From Cyanothece sp. UBA12306 (GTDB lineage Bacteria; Cyanobacteriota; Cyanobacteriia; Cyanobacteriales; Microcystaceae): DNA of 5,432 bases. Within the stretch, counting starts at the first letter, position 1. The number at the start of each line of letters is the position of its first letter. The notes below the pieces were generated by a model, which was not told the DNA's origin, ran no database searches, and worked only from the letters and a program-made list of their open reading frames with translations. A program made the position numbers and the translations under genes. The stretch is from contig DLXW01000062.1 of the NCBI GenBank assembly GCA_003448685.1, forward strand, positions 14,195 to 19,626. Direction: 5' to 3'. Below, piece after piece: positions 1 through 5,328 of the stretch.

Positions 1-465
1 GAGATAACTGTCGTCAATAGATTGATGTTCTGCGGGTTGTTGATCGCTTTTATTGAGTCCTAAAATAATGGGATTAGAAACAGTTTCTAAAAGTTCTATA
101 ATATAGCGATCGCCTCCTCCTGCTGCAACGGAGCTATCTACAACTAACAGGATAATATCTACTGCATTAATTGCTGTTTGGGCGTTTTGAACCAGAATTT
201 TTCCTAATTTATGGTGAGGCTTATGAATTCCTGGAGTATCAACAAAAATAATTTGTGCTTCTTCTGTAGTTAAAATTCCCCTCAAACGATTACGGGTAGT
301 CTGGGAAACCGATGAAGTAATGGCAATTTTTTGTCCCACTAATTGATTCATGAGGGTAGATTTTCCCACATTGGGACGACCAATAATTCCCACAAAACCC
401 GATTTAAAACCCTCTGGAGCGACAGGAATCATGGATAAGGAAAGTTCATTGATTTGGTCGTTCAT
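1..465 (-). CDS. era: GTPase Era, N-terminal GTPase domain (gene runs off the left edge)
   Basis: Era is an essential GTPase that binds the 3' end of 16S rRNA and acts in late 30S subunit assembly. The frame reads open for 155 codons from ATG at 465-463 to base 1 without a stop, so about half of a usual 300-residue Era is present. The G motifs are in order: G1 GRPNVGKS at residues 29-36, Era-type G2 SQTTRNR at 54-60, G3 DTPG at 76-79 followed by the Era-typical IHKPHHKLG, and G4 NKSD at 138-141. The C-terminal KH RNA-binding domain would lie beyond the window. The start has no clear Shine-Dalgarno sequence, and Met12 is an alternative start that still leaves the GTPase domain intact. The gene begins 13 bases after the stop of the CYTH gene, so translation is probably coupled within one transcript. 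Identity is near certain; the exact start is less so. Confidence 0.96.
   Translation of the reverse strand, partial: MNDQINELSLSMIPVAPEGFKSGFVGIIGRPNVGKSTLMNQLVGQKIAITSSVSQTTRNRLRGILTTEEAQIIFVDTPGIHKPHHKLGKILVQNAQTAINAVDIILLVVDSSVAAGGGDRYIIELLETVSNPIILGLNKSDQQPAEHQSIDDSYL
106..113. repeat. HIP1 octamer GCGATCGC inside era
   Basis: The palindrome GCGATCGC is heavily over-represented in many cyanobacterial genomes. Here it falls in the era coding sequence (Gly-Asp-Arg, residues 118-120), and it supports a cyanobacterial origin. Confidence 0.85.
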
Positions 466-478
466 AATCAAGATTGTT

Positions 479-946
479 TTACCATAATTTATAAGGATGT
501 TGGCATAAATTAACATTATAATATTTTAAATCATGGGTAACTTCTTCGCCAATCCAATCAGGTAATTTCAGGTATTGATTTTCATCATTTAATTCTACTT
601 CAGCTAAAATTAATCCTTGATTGTCCCCAGTAAATTCATCTACTTCCCAAACTAAATTATTTAGAGAAATACTATATCTAATTTTTTCGATTAATGGACT
701 ATCACAGAGAGTTTCTAAAATGATTTGAGCATCTTCTTTGGGAATAGGATATTCAAATTCAGAGCGAGCTAATCCTTTGATTTTTCCTTTGAGGGTTAAA
801 TAACCGCGATCTCCAACAATTCTAGCTCTAACTGTCGTTATTTTATTTTGGGTTAATATATACCCTTGTTTGTAAACTTTTCCCGTTCCCAATGAACGCC
901 AACTGTCCCCTTTTACTAAAAATTTACGTTCAATTTCAATTGCCAT
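479..946 (-). CDS. CYTH-domain protein, probable inorganic triphosphatase (triphosphate tunnel metalloenzyme)
   Basis: CYTH proteins fold into an eight-stranded beta tunnel that binds a triphosphate group and divalent metal; small bacterial members usually hydrolyse inorganic tripolyphosphate, although databases often label them adenylate cyclases. The 155-residue length fits the short single-domain class. The signature ExExK is EIERK at residues 4-8. The alternating charged strands that line the tunnel follow: VRARI 39-43, TLKGK 51-55, RSEFEYPI 61-68, KIRY 88-91, WEVDEF 100-105 and AEVEL 115-119. The C-terminal YYNVNL (142-147) also resembles the Nitrosomonas NE1496-type enzymes. The ATG is supported by AAGGA seven bases upstream and by the signature lying at the extreme N terminus. 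It is the first gene of a probable two-gene transcript with era. Enzyme class is inferred from family; the true substrate (tripolyphosphate, thiamine triphosphate or other) cannot be told from sequence. Confidence 0.9.
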   Translation of the reverse strand: MAIEIERKFLVKGDSWRSLGTGKVYKQGYILTQNKITTVRARIVGDRGYLTLKGKIKGLARSEFEYPIPKEDAQIILETLCDSPLIEKIRYSISLNNLVWEVDEFTGDNQGLILAEVELNDENQYLKLPDWIGEEVTHDLKYYNVNLCQHPYKLW

Positions 947-953
947 TTGTTTG

Positions 954-958
954 TCCTT
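954..958 (-). promoter_or_regulatory. Ribosome binding site of the CYTH gene
   Basis: AAGGA on the minus strand lies seven bases before the ATG at 946. It is the only clear Shine-Dalgarno sequence found in front of the genes in this window. It fixes the CYTH start and suggests this gene is translated independently, with era depending on coupling. Confidence 0.7.
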
Positions 959-990
959 AAATTTAAAATATTTTTTGTGGTAAAATGCTG

Positions 991-996
991 TTTATA
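991..996 (-). promoter_or_regulatory. Candidate -10 box for the CYTH-era transcript
   Basis: TATAAA on the minus strand (5 of 6 matches to TATAAT) would place the transcript start near base 984 and give a leader of about 38 bases containing the AAGGA site. No good -35 box is seen 16-18 bases upstream. Similar AT-rich hexamers occur nearby, so this is a weak call. Confidence 0.3.
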
Positions 997-1019
997 AGTC
1001 TCTTGCTTGTGTTACAGTA

Positions 1020-1047
1020 TTGGCAATTAATTGCTTAATGCTATTGG
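1020..1047 (+). promoter_or_regulatory. Candidate promoter of the alpha/beta hydrolase gene
   Basis: TTGGCA at 1020-1025 (5 of 6 to TTGACA) is followed after 16 bases by TATTGG at 1042-1047, preceded by TG in the extended -10 position (1039-1040). The -10 match itself is poor. If real, the leader is only about ten bases, which agrees with the lack of a Shine-Dalgarno sequence before the ATG at 1065. The rest of the 118-base divergent spacer (947-1064) shows nothing else recognisable. Confidence 0.25.
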
Positions 1048-1064
1048 CTAATTTATTGGTTTAA

Positions 1065-1940
1065 ATGTTCTCTAATTTCCAATCTCTCAAAATCAAGACC
1101 TCTGATGCTGAAATTAAACTGGTTAAAGGAGGTCAAGGTTTCCCTATTCTCTTACTTCATGGCTATCCCCAGACCCATATTATGTGGCATAAAATAGCTC
1201 CTATGCTAGCTGAAAACTTTACGGTAATTGCCACAGATTTAAGGGGATATGGAGACAGTTCTAAGCCCCCAGGTAATCAAGATCATAGCAATTATTCTAA
1301 ACGAGTTACTGCTCAAGATCAAGTAGAAGTTATGGCTCAATTAGGTTACGAGCAATTCTATCTTATTGGCCATGATCGTGGAGCTAGGGTTGCTCAGCGT
1401 TTATCCCTAGATTATCCGCAAAAAGTCAAAAAATTAGGGGTTTTAGATATTGTGCCTACCTATCAGATGTATACTACTACTGATCAACAATTTGCGACTG
1501 CTTATTATCACTGGTTTTTTTTAATTCAGCCTTTTCCTTTTCCTGAAACTTTAATTAGTCAAAACCCTGACTATTTTTTACGCCATTGTCTACGGACTTG
1601 GAGTCAAAATTTTGACTCGTTTACTGAAGAAGCATTAAGAGAATATATTCGTTGTTTTGATGACCCTAAAACTATTCATGGTACTTGTGAAGATTATCGA
1701 GCATCTGCTACCATTGATTTAGAACATGATCTACAAGATATCACCTGTAAAATTCAATGTCCTCTATTAGTATTGTGGGGTAAAAATGGATTTATTCAAC
1801 AAAACTATAATTGTCTAAAAAGTTGGCAAAAACGGGGTGTTAAAGTCATGGGTAATTACGTAAACTGTGGACATTTTTTGCCAGAAGAAGCACCAGAAGA
1901 AACTTATAATAATATTAAAGAATTCTTAAATGAATCCTGA
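1065..1940 (+). CDS. Alpha/beta hydrolase of the fluoroacetate/haloacetate dehalogenase family
   Basis: Predicted cytoplasmic alpha/beta-hydrolase, 291 residues, the usual length for haloacetate dehalogenases, which displace halide from haloacetates through an Asp ester intermediate. Oxyanion motif HGYP is at 32-35. The nucleophile elbow GHDRGAR (102-108) supplies Asp104 with Arg105 and Arg108, the carboxylate-binding arginines of that family. Asp128 (in VLDIVPTY) is the acid in its family-specific place, His149-Trp150 and Tyr211 match the fluoride-binding trio, and His270 is the catalytic base. LRGYGDSSKP (59-68) and IHGTCEDYRA (204-213) also match the family. An in-frame TAA directly precedes the ATG, so no longer start is possible; there is no Shine-Dalgarno sequence. 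It is monocistronic, divergent from CYTH-era. There is no transport or halide gene nearby to confirm the substrate, so natural activity could be on another haloacid or an unrelated ester or epoxide. The fold and family are firm; the substrate is inferred. Confidence 0.88.
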   Translation: MFSNFQSLKIKTSDAEIKLVKGGQGFPILLLHGYPQTHIMWHKIAPMLAENFTVIATDLRGYGDSSKPPGNQDHSNYSKRVTAQDQVEVMAQLGYEQFYLIGHDRGARVAQRLSLDYPQKVKKLGVLDIVPTYQMYTTTDQQFATAYYHWFFLIQPFPFPETLISQNPDYFLRHCLRTWSQNFDSFTEEALREYIRCFDDPKTIHGTCEDYRASATIDLEHDLQDITCKIQCPLLVLWGKNGFIQQNYNCLKSWQKRGVKVMGNYVNCGHFLPEEAPEETYNNIKEFLNES

Positions 1941-1957
1941 ATGACTAATTTTTAAGT

Positions 1958-2097
1958 AACTAGAGATCCTCTATGAATTACTAATTTAGATTATTTATAA
2001 TCTCTAGTTTTCTAAAAGAGAGATTGAGGTCAAATCTGTGGGAAACTGGATTTAGGACTGAATTAGTGTTTTAATTAAAGAAGACAAAATCTCTAGG
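1958..2097. repeat. Four complementary copies of an AATCTCTAG-like word in the spacer before the AAA-like gene
   Basis: Copies are CTAGAGAT at 1960-1967, AATCTCTAG at 1999-2007, AGAGATT at 2019-2025 and AATCTCTAG at 2089-2097. AACTAGAGAT (1958-1967) and ATCTCTAGTT (2000-2009) form a perfect 10-bp inverted repeat with a 32-base loop, followed by TTCT. AATCTCT (1999-2005) can pair instead with AGAGATT (2019-2025) across 13 bases, and AGATT (2021-2025) can also pair with AATCT (2033-2037). The hairpins are mutually exclusive. This may be a weak terminator for the hydrolase gene, a set of regulator sites, or chance in AT-rich DNA. Apart from the candidate promoter at 2067-2075 and a HIP1 site, nothing else is visible in the 193-base spacer. 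Confidence 0.4.
2067..2075 (+). promoter_or_regulatory. Candidate extended -10 promoter of the AAA-like gene
   Basis: TG plus one base and TTTAAT (2070-2075; 5 of 6 to TATAAT) make an extended -10 element. The -35 region is poor. The transcript would start near 2082, giving a leader of about 50 bases that contains one AATCTCTAG copy and a HIP1 site. Confidence 0.3.
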
Positions 2098-2104
2098 CGA
2101 TCGC
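2097..2104. repeat. HIP1 octamer GCGATCGC upstream of the AAA-like gene
   Basis: Second copy of the cyanobacterial palindrome, 29 bases before the ATG of the AAA-like gene and sharing its first G with the last base of an AATCTCTAG copy. Confidence 0.85.
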
Positions 2105-2133
2105 TATTTGATGCTAATTCAATCTCCAAACCT

Positions 2134-4386
2134 ATGAAAGATTGGTTCTATCACGTTGGTGGAAGTTTATCTCCAGATGATCCAACTTACATTAAACGTC
2201 AAGCAGATGACGATCTGTATCAAGCATTGCTTGGTGGAGAATTATGTTATGTTCTCAATTCTCCACAGACAGGAAAATCTAGTCTTAAACGTAAAACGAG
2301 ACAAAGATTAGAAAACAAAGGTATCAAATGTGTAACAATTAATTTAACTGAAATTAGTCAAAATATAGTTAATAGAAAAACATGGGAGACAAGACTTTTT
2401 GACAATTTAGTAAAAGACTTTAATTCCTGGGAAAACAATCAAAAAAAAGCAGGGGATCAAGAGCAGAATTTTTTATCTTTTTCACAAAAATTAAATAATC
2501 TAGTTGAGCAAACGCTAATCAAGACAGTAACAGAAAAAATTGTTATTTTTGTTGACGATATTGAAGCAGTTTACCAGTTATCATTTGACGTAGATGATTT
2601 TTTTATTTGGATTATTAATACTCATAAAAAATCAAATCAAGAACTAACTTTTTGTTTGCTGGGTGTTAGGCAATTTCATGATTTAACTAAAGATAAATTT
2701 GAGACTAATTTACAGCTTAGTAAAAAGATTTTTTTGTCTGGATTTACCTTAGATGAAGCTCAACCTCTAGCGAAAGGATTAGAAGGAAAAATTAGCAATC
2801 CTAGAAAAGTTTTAGAAGCAATTATTAATTTAACTGGAGGACAGCCATTTTTAACTCAAAAGCTTTGTTATATAGTTATGGAGGAAGGAACTAGCTTAAC
2901 CAATTTTGAAGGTAAAGAAGAAATTTTAGTTATAGGATTAGCACAATCACGTATCATTGAAGATTGGGAAGATCAGGATCAACCAGAACATTTAAAAATT
3001 ATTCGTTGTTATTTATTAAACAATGATGTAGTAGCTAGAAGATTACTAAAATTATATAAAAATATTTTACAAGAGGGACAAATTACAGTCATTCGCAATT
3101 GGGAGCAACAGCAATTAAAATTATCAGGATTAGTAATTGAAAAAGACAATCAATTAATCCCTTATAATTGGATTTATCAACAAGTTTTCACTGAAGAATG
3201 GGTTCAAGAACAGTTAGATAATATTTGTCCATATCAACAACAATTTCGAGATTGGTTACACTCTAATAAATCTCAATTATTATTGCTTTCAGGTGAGCAA
3301 TTAGAAGAAGCTTGGCAATGGTCGAAAGGCAAAAATATTAATCAAGATGAGTTTGAATTTCTTGGCTTAGGTAAAGTTACAGAGATTGAAAAGTCTCAAG
3401 CTATTAAAAACACACAAATTCAGCAAAATATCAACAAAATATTTTCAGCAATATTCAATGATAAGGTCAAAAAAAATATCATTAAACAAGTTTTTTTATG
3501 GGCTGGAAATCAAGCTAATTTAATACCAATTGTTTGTCAAATTATTATCAGTTTTGAACCTTTAATTAAAGAGCAAAAAGAATCAGAAGTAGTTGAAAGA
3601 TTAATCAAAAAAAATATTATTGAGGATTGGGAAAATGGTTTAGCATCAGAACATTTAACATCTGTATTAAATAACCTGGTTAATCAAGAAACTCAAGAAT
3701 CACGAAAAGCTAGGTTAAAGTTATATAAAAAAATACTACAAAGACGTGTTAATTTTGATGGTAGTCGCGAACAAATAGAATTATTAGAGACTGAAATTGT
3801 TGTGATAAATAAAGGCAAATTAGAAGTGGCTAATCTTATCTATAGACAAGTTTTTAATACCCCGTGGATTGAAAAACAATTAAACACTATTACTGAAAAA
3901 AATAGCCAAAGTAAATCCAATCAAAAACCCTTAATATTATCCATATTAGCTTTGACTATTTTTGTCTTATTAGGCATTCCTTATATCACCAAAACTAATT
4001 TCAAAAATCCATCTTTATTATCAGCAAATTGTTTAGCAAGAAATCTCGATAAAAATCTAGAAGAAAATATAAAAAATTTACAAACATTAGTTAACCAATC
4101 TTCAGAAACAGTTGATGAAAAATGCCAGATATTATTAAATGAATTAACTTTAATTTCTGAATCTATTAGCTTAGTAGATAATAATAATATTTTTAAAGCG
4201 CTAGACAAACTTTGTCAGATTCCAGCAAATTCTGATAATCTAACTGAAGCAAAAGCTTTGATATTTCGTTGGTATTATGCTGATTCTGGTAGGTATCCTA
4301 AAACTTATATCTGGAGAGGTGATATCCTAGAATATATAGAAAAAAATCCCCAATGTTCTGCTCTGAAAAATTTTAATCCTATTTAA
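2134..4386 (+). CDS. Membrane-anchored AAA-like (AAA_35/STAND-type) ATPase with duplicated lid/winged-helix module
   Basis: Function unknown; 750 residues. The N terminus is the cyanobacterial AAA-like domain often found in front of WD40 or effector modules. FYHVGGSLSPDDPTYIKRQAD (5-25) opens the family core. The Walker A region is NSPQTGKSS at 42-50 (Lys48), Walker B IVIFVDD at 136-142, then LLGV at 175-178, the FTLDEAQPLA helix at 204-213, TGGQPFLTQKLC at 234-245 and a winged-helix-like segment EDWEDQDQPEHL to VFTEEWVQEQL (276-361). A degenerate second copy of the lid and winged-helix part follows (about 446-585). One hydrophobic segment at 600-617 is followed by about 130 residues with Cys633, Cys664, Cys694 and Cys741, and no recognised domain. 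An ATPase must face the cytoplasm, so the tail should be in the periplasm or thylakoid lumen. In-frame TAG at 2095 and no intervening start codon fix the ATG; there is no Shine-Dalgarno sequence. The gene is visibly more AT-rich than its neighbours and stands alone. A signal-transducing or conflict-system role is inference only. Confidence 0.87.
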   Translation: MKDWFYHVGGSLSPDDPTYIKRQADDDLYQALLGGELCYVLNSPQTGKSSLKRKTRQRLENKGIKCVTINLTEISQNIVNRKTWETRLFDNLVKDFNSWENNQKKAGDQEQNFLSFSQKLNNLVEQTLIKTVTEKIVIFVDDIEAVYQLSFDVDDFFIWIINTHKKSNQELTFCLLGVRQFHDLTKDKFETNLQLSKKIFLSGFTLDEAQPLAKGLEGKISNPRKVLEAIINLTGGQPFLTQKLCYIVMEEGTSLTNFEGKEEILVIGLAQSRIIEDWEDQDQPEHLKIIRCYLLNNDVVARRLLKLYKNILQEGQITVIRNWEQQQLKLSGLVIEKDNQLIPYNWIYQQVFTEEWVQEQLDNICPYQQQFRDWLHSNKSQLLLLSGEQLEEAWQWSKGKNINQDEFEFLGLGKVTEIEKSQAIKNTQIQQNINKIFSAIFNDKVKKNIIKQVFLWAGNQANLIPIVCQIIISFEPLIKEQKESEVVERLIKKNIIEDWENGLASEHLTSVLNNLVNQETQESRKARLKLYKKILQRRVNFDGSREQIELLETEIVVINKGKLEVANLIYRQVFNTPWIEKQLNTITEKNSQSKSNQKPLILSILALTIFVLLGIPYITKTNFKNPSLLSANCLARNLDKNLEENIKNLQTLVNQSSETVDEKCQILLNELTLISESISLVDNNNIFKALDKLCQIPANSDNLTEAKALIFRWYYADSGRYPKTYIWRGDILEYIEKNPQCSALKNFNPI

Positions 4387-4403
4387 TCTAAAATAGAATA
4401 ATA

Positions 4404-4439
4404 CCTTAGACCTATCACGATAAAATGCTAAGTCTAAGG
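4404..4439. terminator. Hairpin between convergent genes, possible bidirectional terminator
   Basis: CCTTAGAC (4404-4411) and GTCTAAGG (4432-4439) form a perfect 8-bp stem with a 20-base loop, 18 bases after the AAA-like stop and 49 bases beyond the DUF2808 stop. There is no T run on the plus strand; the minus-strand side is followed by a T-rich stretch (TATTATTCTATTTT), so it may serve the DUF2808 transcript better. The large loop lowers confidence. Confidence 0.45.
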
Positions 4440-4487
4440 CATCAAAGTTGTAGGAATCATCAATGTTGTTAGGACGGAACTTTTGTC

Positions 4488-5051
4488 TTAAACTCTTTCG
4501 ATTGATACAATCCAAGTTCCTACATAAAGTCGAATGGGAATATCTCCAGCGCTAAGAACATCACAGATCAGATAATAGGTTCCATTGCTCGGATTTTTGA
4601 CACCAGAAAAAACAATTTCAGCCTTTTTACTAGCTTCAAGAGGTTGAGCTAATTCAATTTCGATAACACGACTTTCCTTATCCCAATAAATATCCTTAAT
4701 AGGAATAGATTCTCCTTCGACTCGCACCTCTGCTTTGTCTAGGTTAAATTTACCATCAAATTCGGGTCTTTCAAGGTAGGAAATAAAAAACTTACTCACA
4801 CCTTGAGTTAATTTTTTTCCTGGAACATAAAGTCTATAACGTTCCCCAAATTGTCGAGGACGACCACCAAAGTCTAAATGATAATTGAGGATATCTTTAC
4901 GGTTATCAACCCCACTAAAAATAGTTAATCCAGGGTTACTTCCTGCCCAAGTCAAAGCTTGTACTCCGGTAAATAAACATCCAGACAAAGCGAGGGCAGA
5001 CAGGAGACGCTTAGGGGTTAAAATAGTTGAAATTAAAGAGTTATTGCGCAT
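4488..5051 (-). CDS. DUF2808 family secreted protein
   Basis: A 187-residue protein of the DUF2808 family, found mainly in cyanobacteria and of unknown function. The N terminus is an export signal: Lys14-Arg15, then a hydrophobic stretch LLSALALSGCLFTGVQAL (16-33), with likely signal peptidase I cleavage after Ala36. LSGC at 22-25 also fits a lipobox, so a lipoprotein cannot be excluded. The mature part carries the family pattern: GLTIFSGV (41-48), YHLDFGGRPRQ (57-67), YRLYVP (72-77), FDGKFN (98-103), VRVEGESIPI (109-118), WDKESRVIEI (123-132), VKNPSNGTYYLICDV (151-165) and YVGTWIVSI (176-184). The predicted fold is mostly beta, and it should act outside the cytoplasm. An in-frame stop at 5102-5100 with no start codon between supports the ATG; there is no Shine-Dalgarno sequence. 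It is a single gene, convergent with the AAA-like gene. Family assignment comes from recalled motifs; no role can be given. Confidence 0.87.
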   Translation of the reverse strand: MRNNSLISTILTPKRLLSALALSGCLFTGVQALTWAGSNPGLTIFSGVDNRKDILNYHLDFGGRPRQFGERYRLYVPGKKLTQGVSKFFISYLERPEFDGKFNLDKAEVRVEGESIPIKDIYWDKESRVIEIELAQPLEASKKAEIVFSGVKNPSNGTYYLICDVLSAGDIPIRLYVGTWIVSIERV

Positions 5052-5071
5052 AAATTTTTCTAGATAGGAGT

Positions 5072-5077
5072 ATGATA
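5072..5077 (-). promoter_or_regulatory. Candidate -10 box of the DUF2808 gene
   Basis: TATCAT on the minus strand (5 of 6 to TATAAT) lies 20 bases before the ATG and would give a leader of about 15 bases. No -35 match is seen at the right distance. Confidence 0.25.
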
Positions 5078-5102
5078 GAAGGCTGATTACTTGCCCTTTT
5101 CA

Positions 5103-5283
5103 CTTAGTTTTCGTGAGTCTGTTGACTTTCATCTGCGCCTATTATTTTAACGCCAACTCTCAAAAAATGTCTTGGGTTAGTCGGTTTGTTGGTTGAGCGT
5201 GGTTCGTATCCCGTTAATTTAGATGCTTCGGGTTAATATACTAAGTACCTAGACAAAAATAAATGTTACTGTGAAGTGAGCTA
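5103..5283. other. Non-coding spacer upstream of DUF2808, GGTT-rich stretch
   Basis: No supportable gene on either strand. A G/T-rich stretch at about 5172-5205 repeats GGTT (GGGTTAG, CGGTTTG, TGGTTGA, TGGTTCG). CCCG at 5210-5213 and CGGG at 5229-5232 could make a weak 4-bp stem. CTAAGTACCTAG at 5241-5252 is an imperfect 12-bp palindrome with a GTAC core, followed by an A-rich run. The stretch looks like relic or repeat-derived intergenic DNA leading into the heptamer array, but no named element is recognised. Confidence 0.4.
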
Positions 5284-5328
5284 GGGAGCAGGGAGACGGG
5301 AGACGGGAGACCGGAGCAGGGAGAAGGG
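5284..5328 (+). repeat. Heptamer tandem repeat (STRR-like), six units plus a partial
   Basis: Units are GGGAGCA, GGGAGAC three times, CGGAGCA, GGGAGAA, and a final GGG, in strict 7-base register. Short tandemly repeated heptamers of this type are common between cyanobacterial genes. The plus strand is purine-rich with six GGG tracts, each spaced by four bases except where the CGGAGCA unit breaks the run. The first four tracts (5284-5307) meet the usual G-quadruplex pattern. Confidence 0.9.

Noticed and set aside
2441..3614. Three A8 runs (2441-2448, 3469-3476, 3607-3614) in the AAA-like gene that might cause transcriptional slippage.
   Set aside because: All are in Lys/Asn-rich codons of an AT-rich gene, and the full-length frame is intact and matches the family throughout; no short product is implied.
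3981..4208. A 75-codon minus-strand frame inside the AAA-like gene.
   Set aside because: It lies entirely antisense to the C-terminal part of a well-supported gene, and its composition reflects the AT-rich sense strand.
4327..4515. A 62-codon minus-strand frame spanning the convergent gene ends.
   Set aside because: It overlaps the last codons of both flanking genes and the hairpin, has no ribosome binding site and resembles no family.
4885..5067. A 60-codon plus-strand frame opposite the DUF2808 signal peptide region.
   Set aside because: It is antisense to a gene with clear family motifs and shows no features of its own.
5113..5196. A 27-codon GTG-start reading frame on the plus strand with a hydrophobic LLTFICAYYF core.
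   Set aside because: No ribosome binding site, no recognisable family of small membrane or photosystem proteins, and it overlaps the DUF2808 promoter region; chance is sufficient.
5199..5215. TGGTTCGTATCCC resembles the T-loop of a tRNA.
   Set aside because: The flanking bases do not form a 5-bp T stem, and no acceptor, D or anticodon arms can be built around it.
5284..5328. CRISPR array.
   Set aside because: Units are 7 bases and contiguous, with no spacers.
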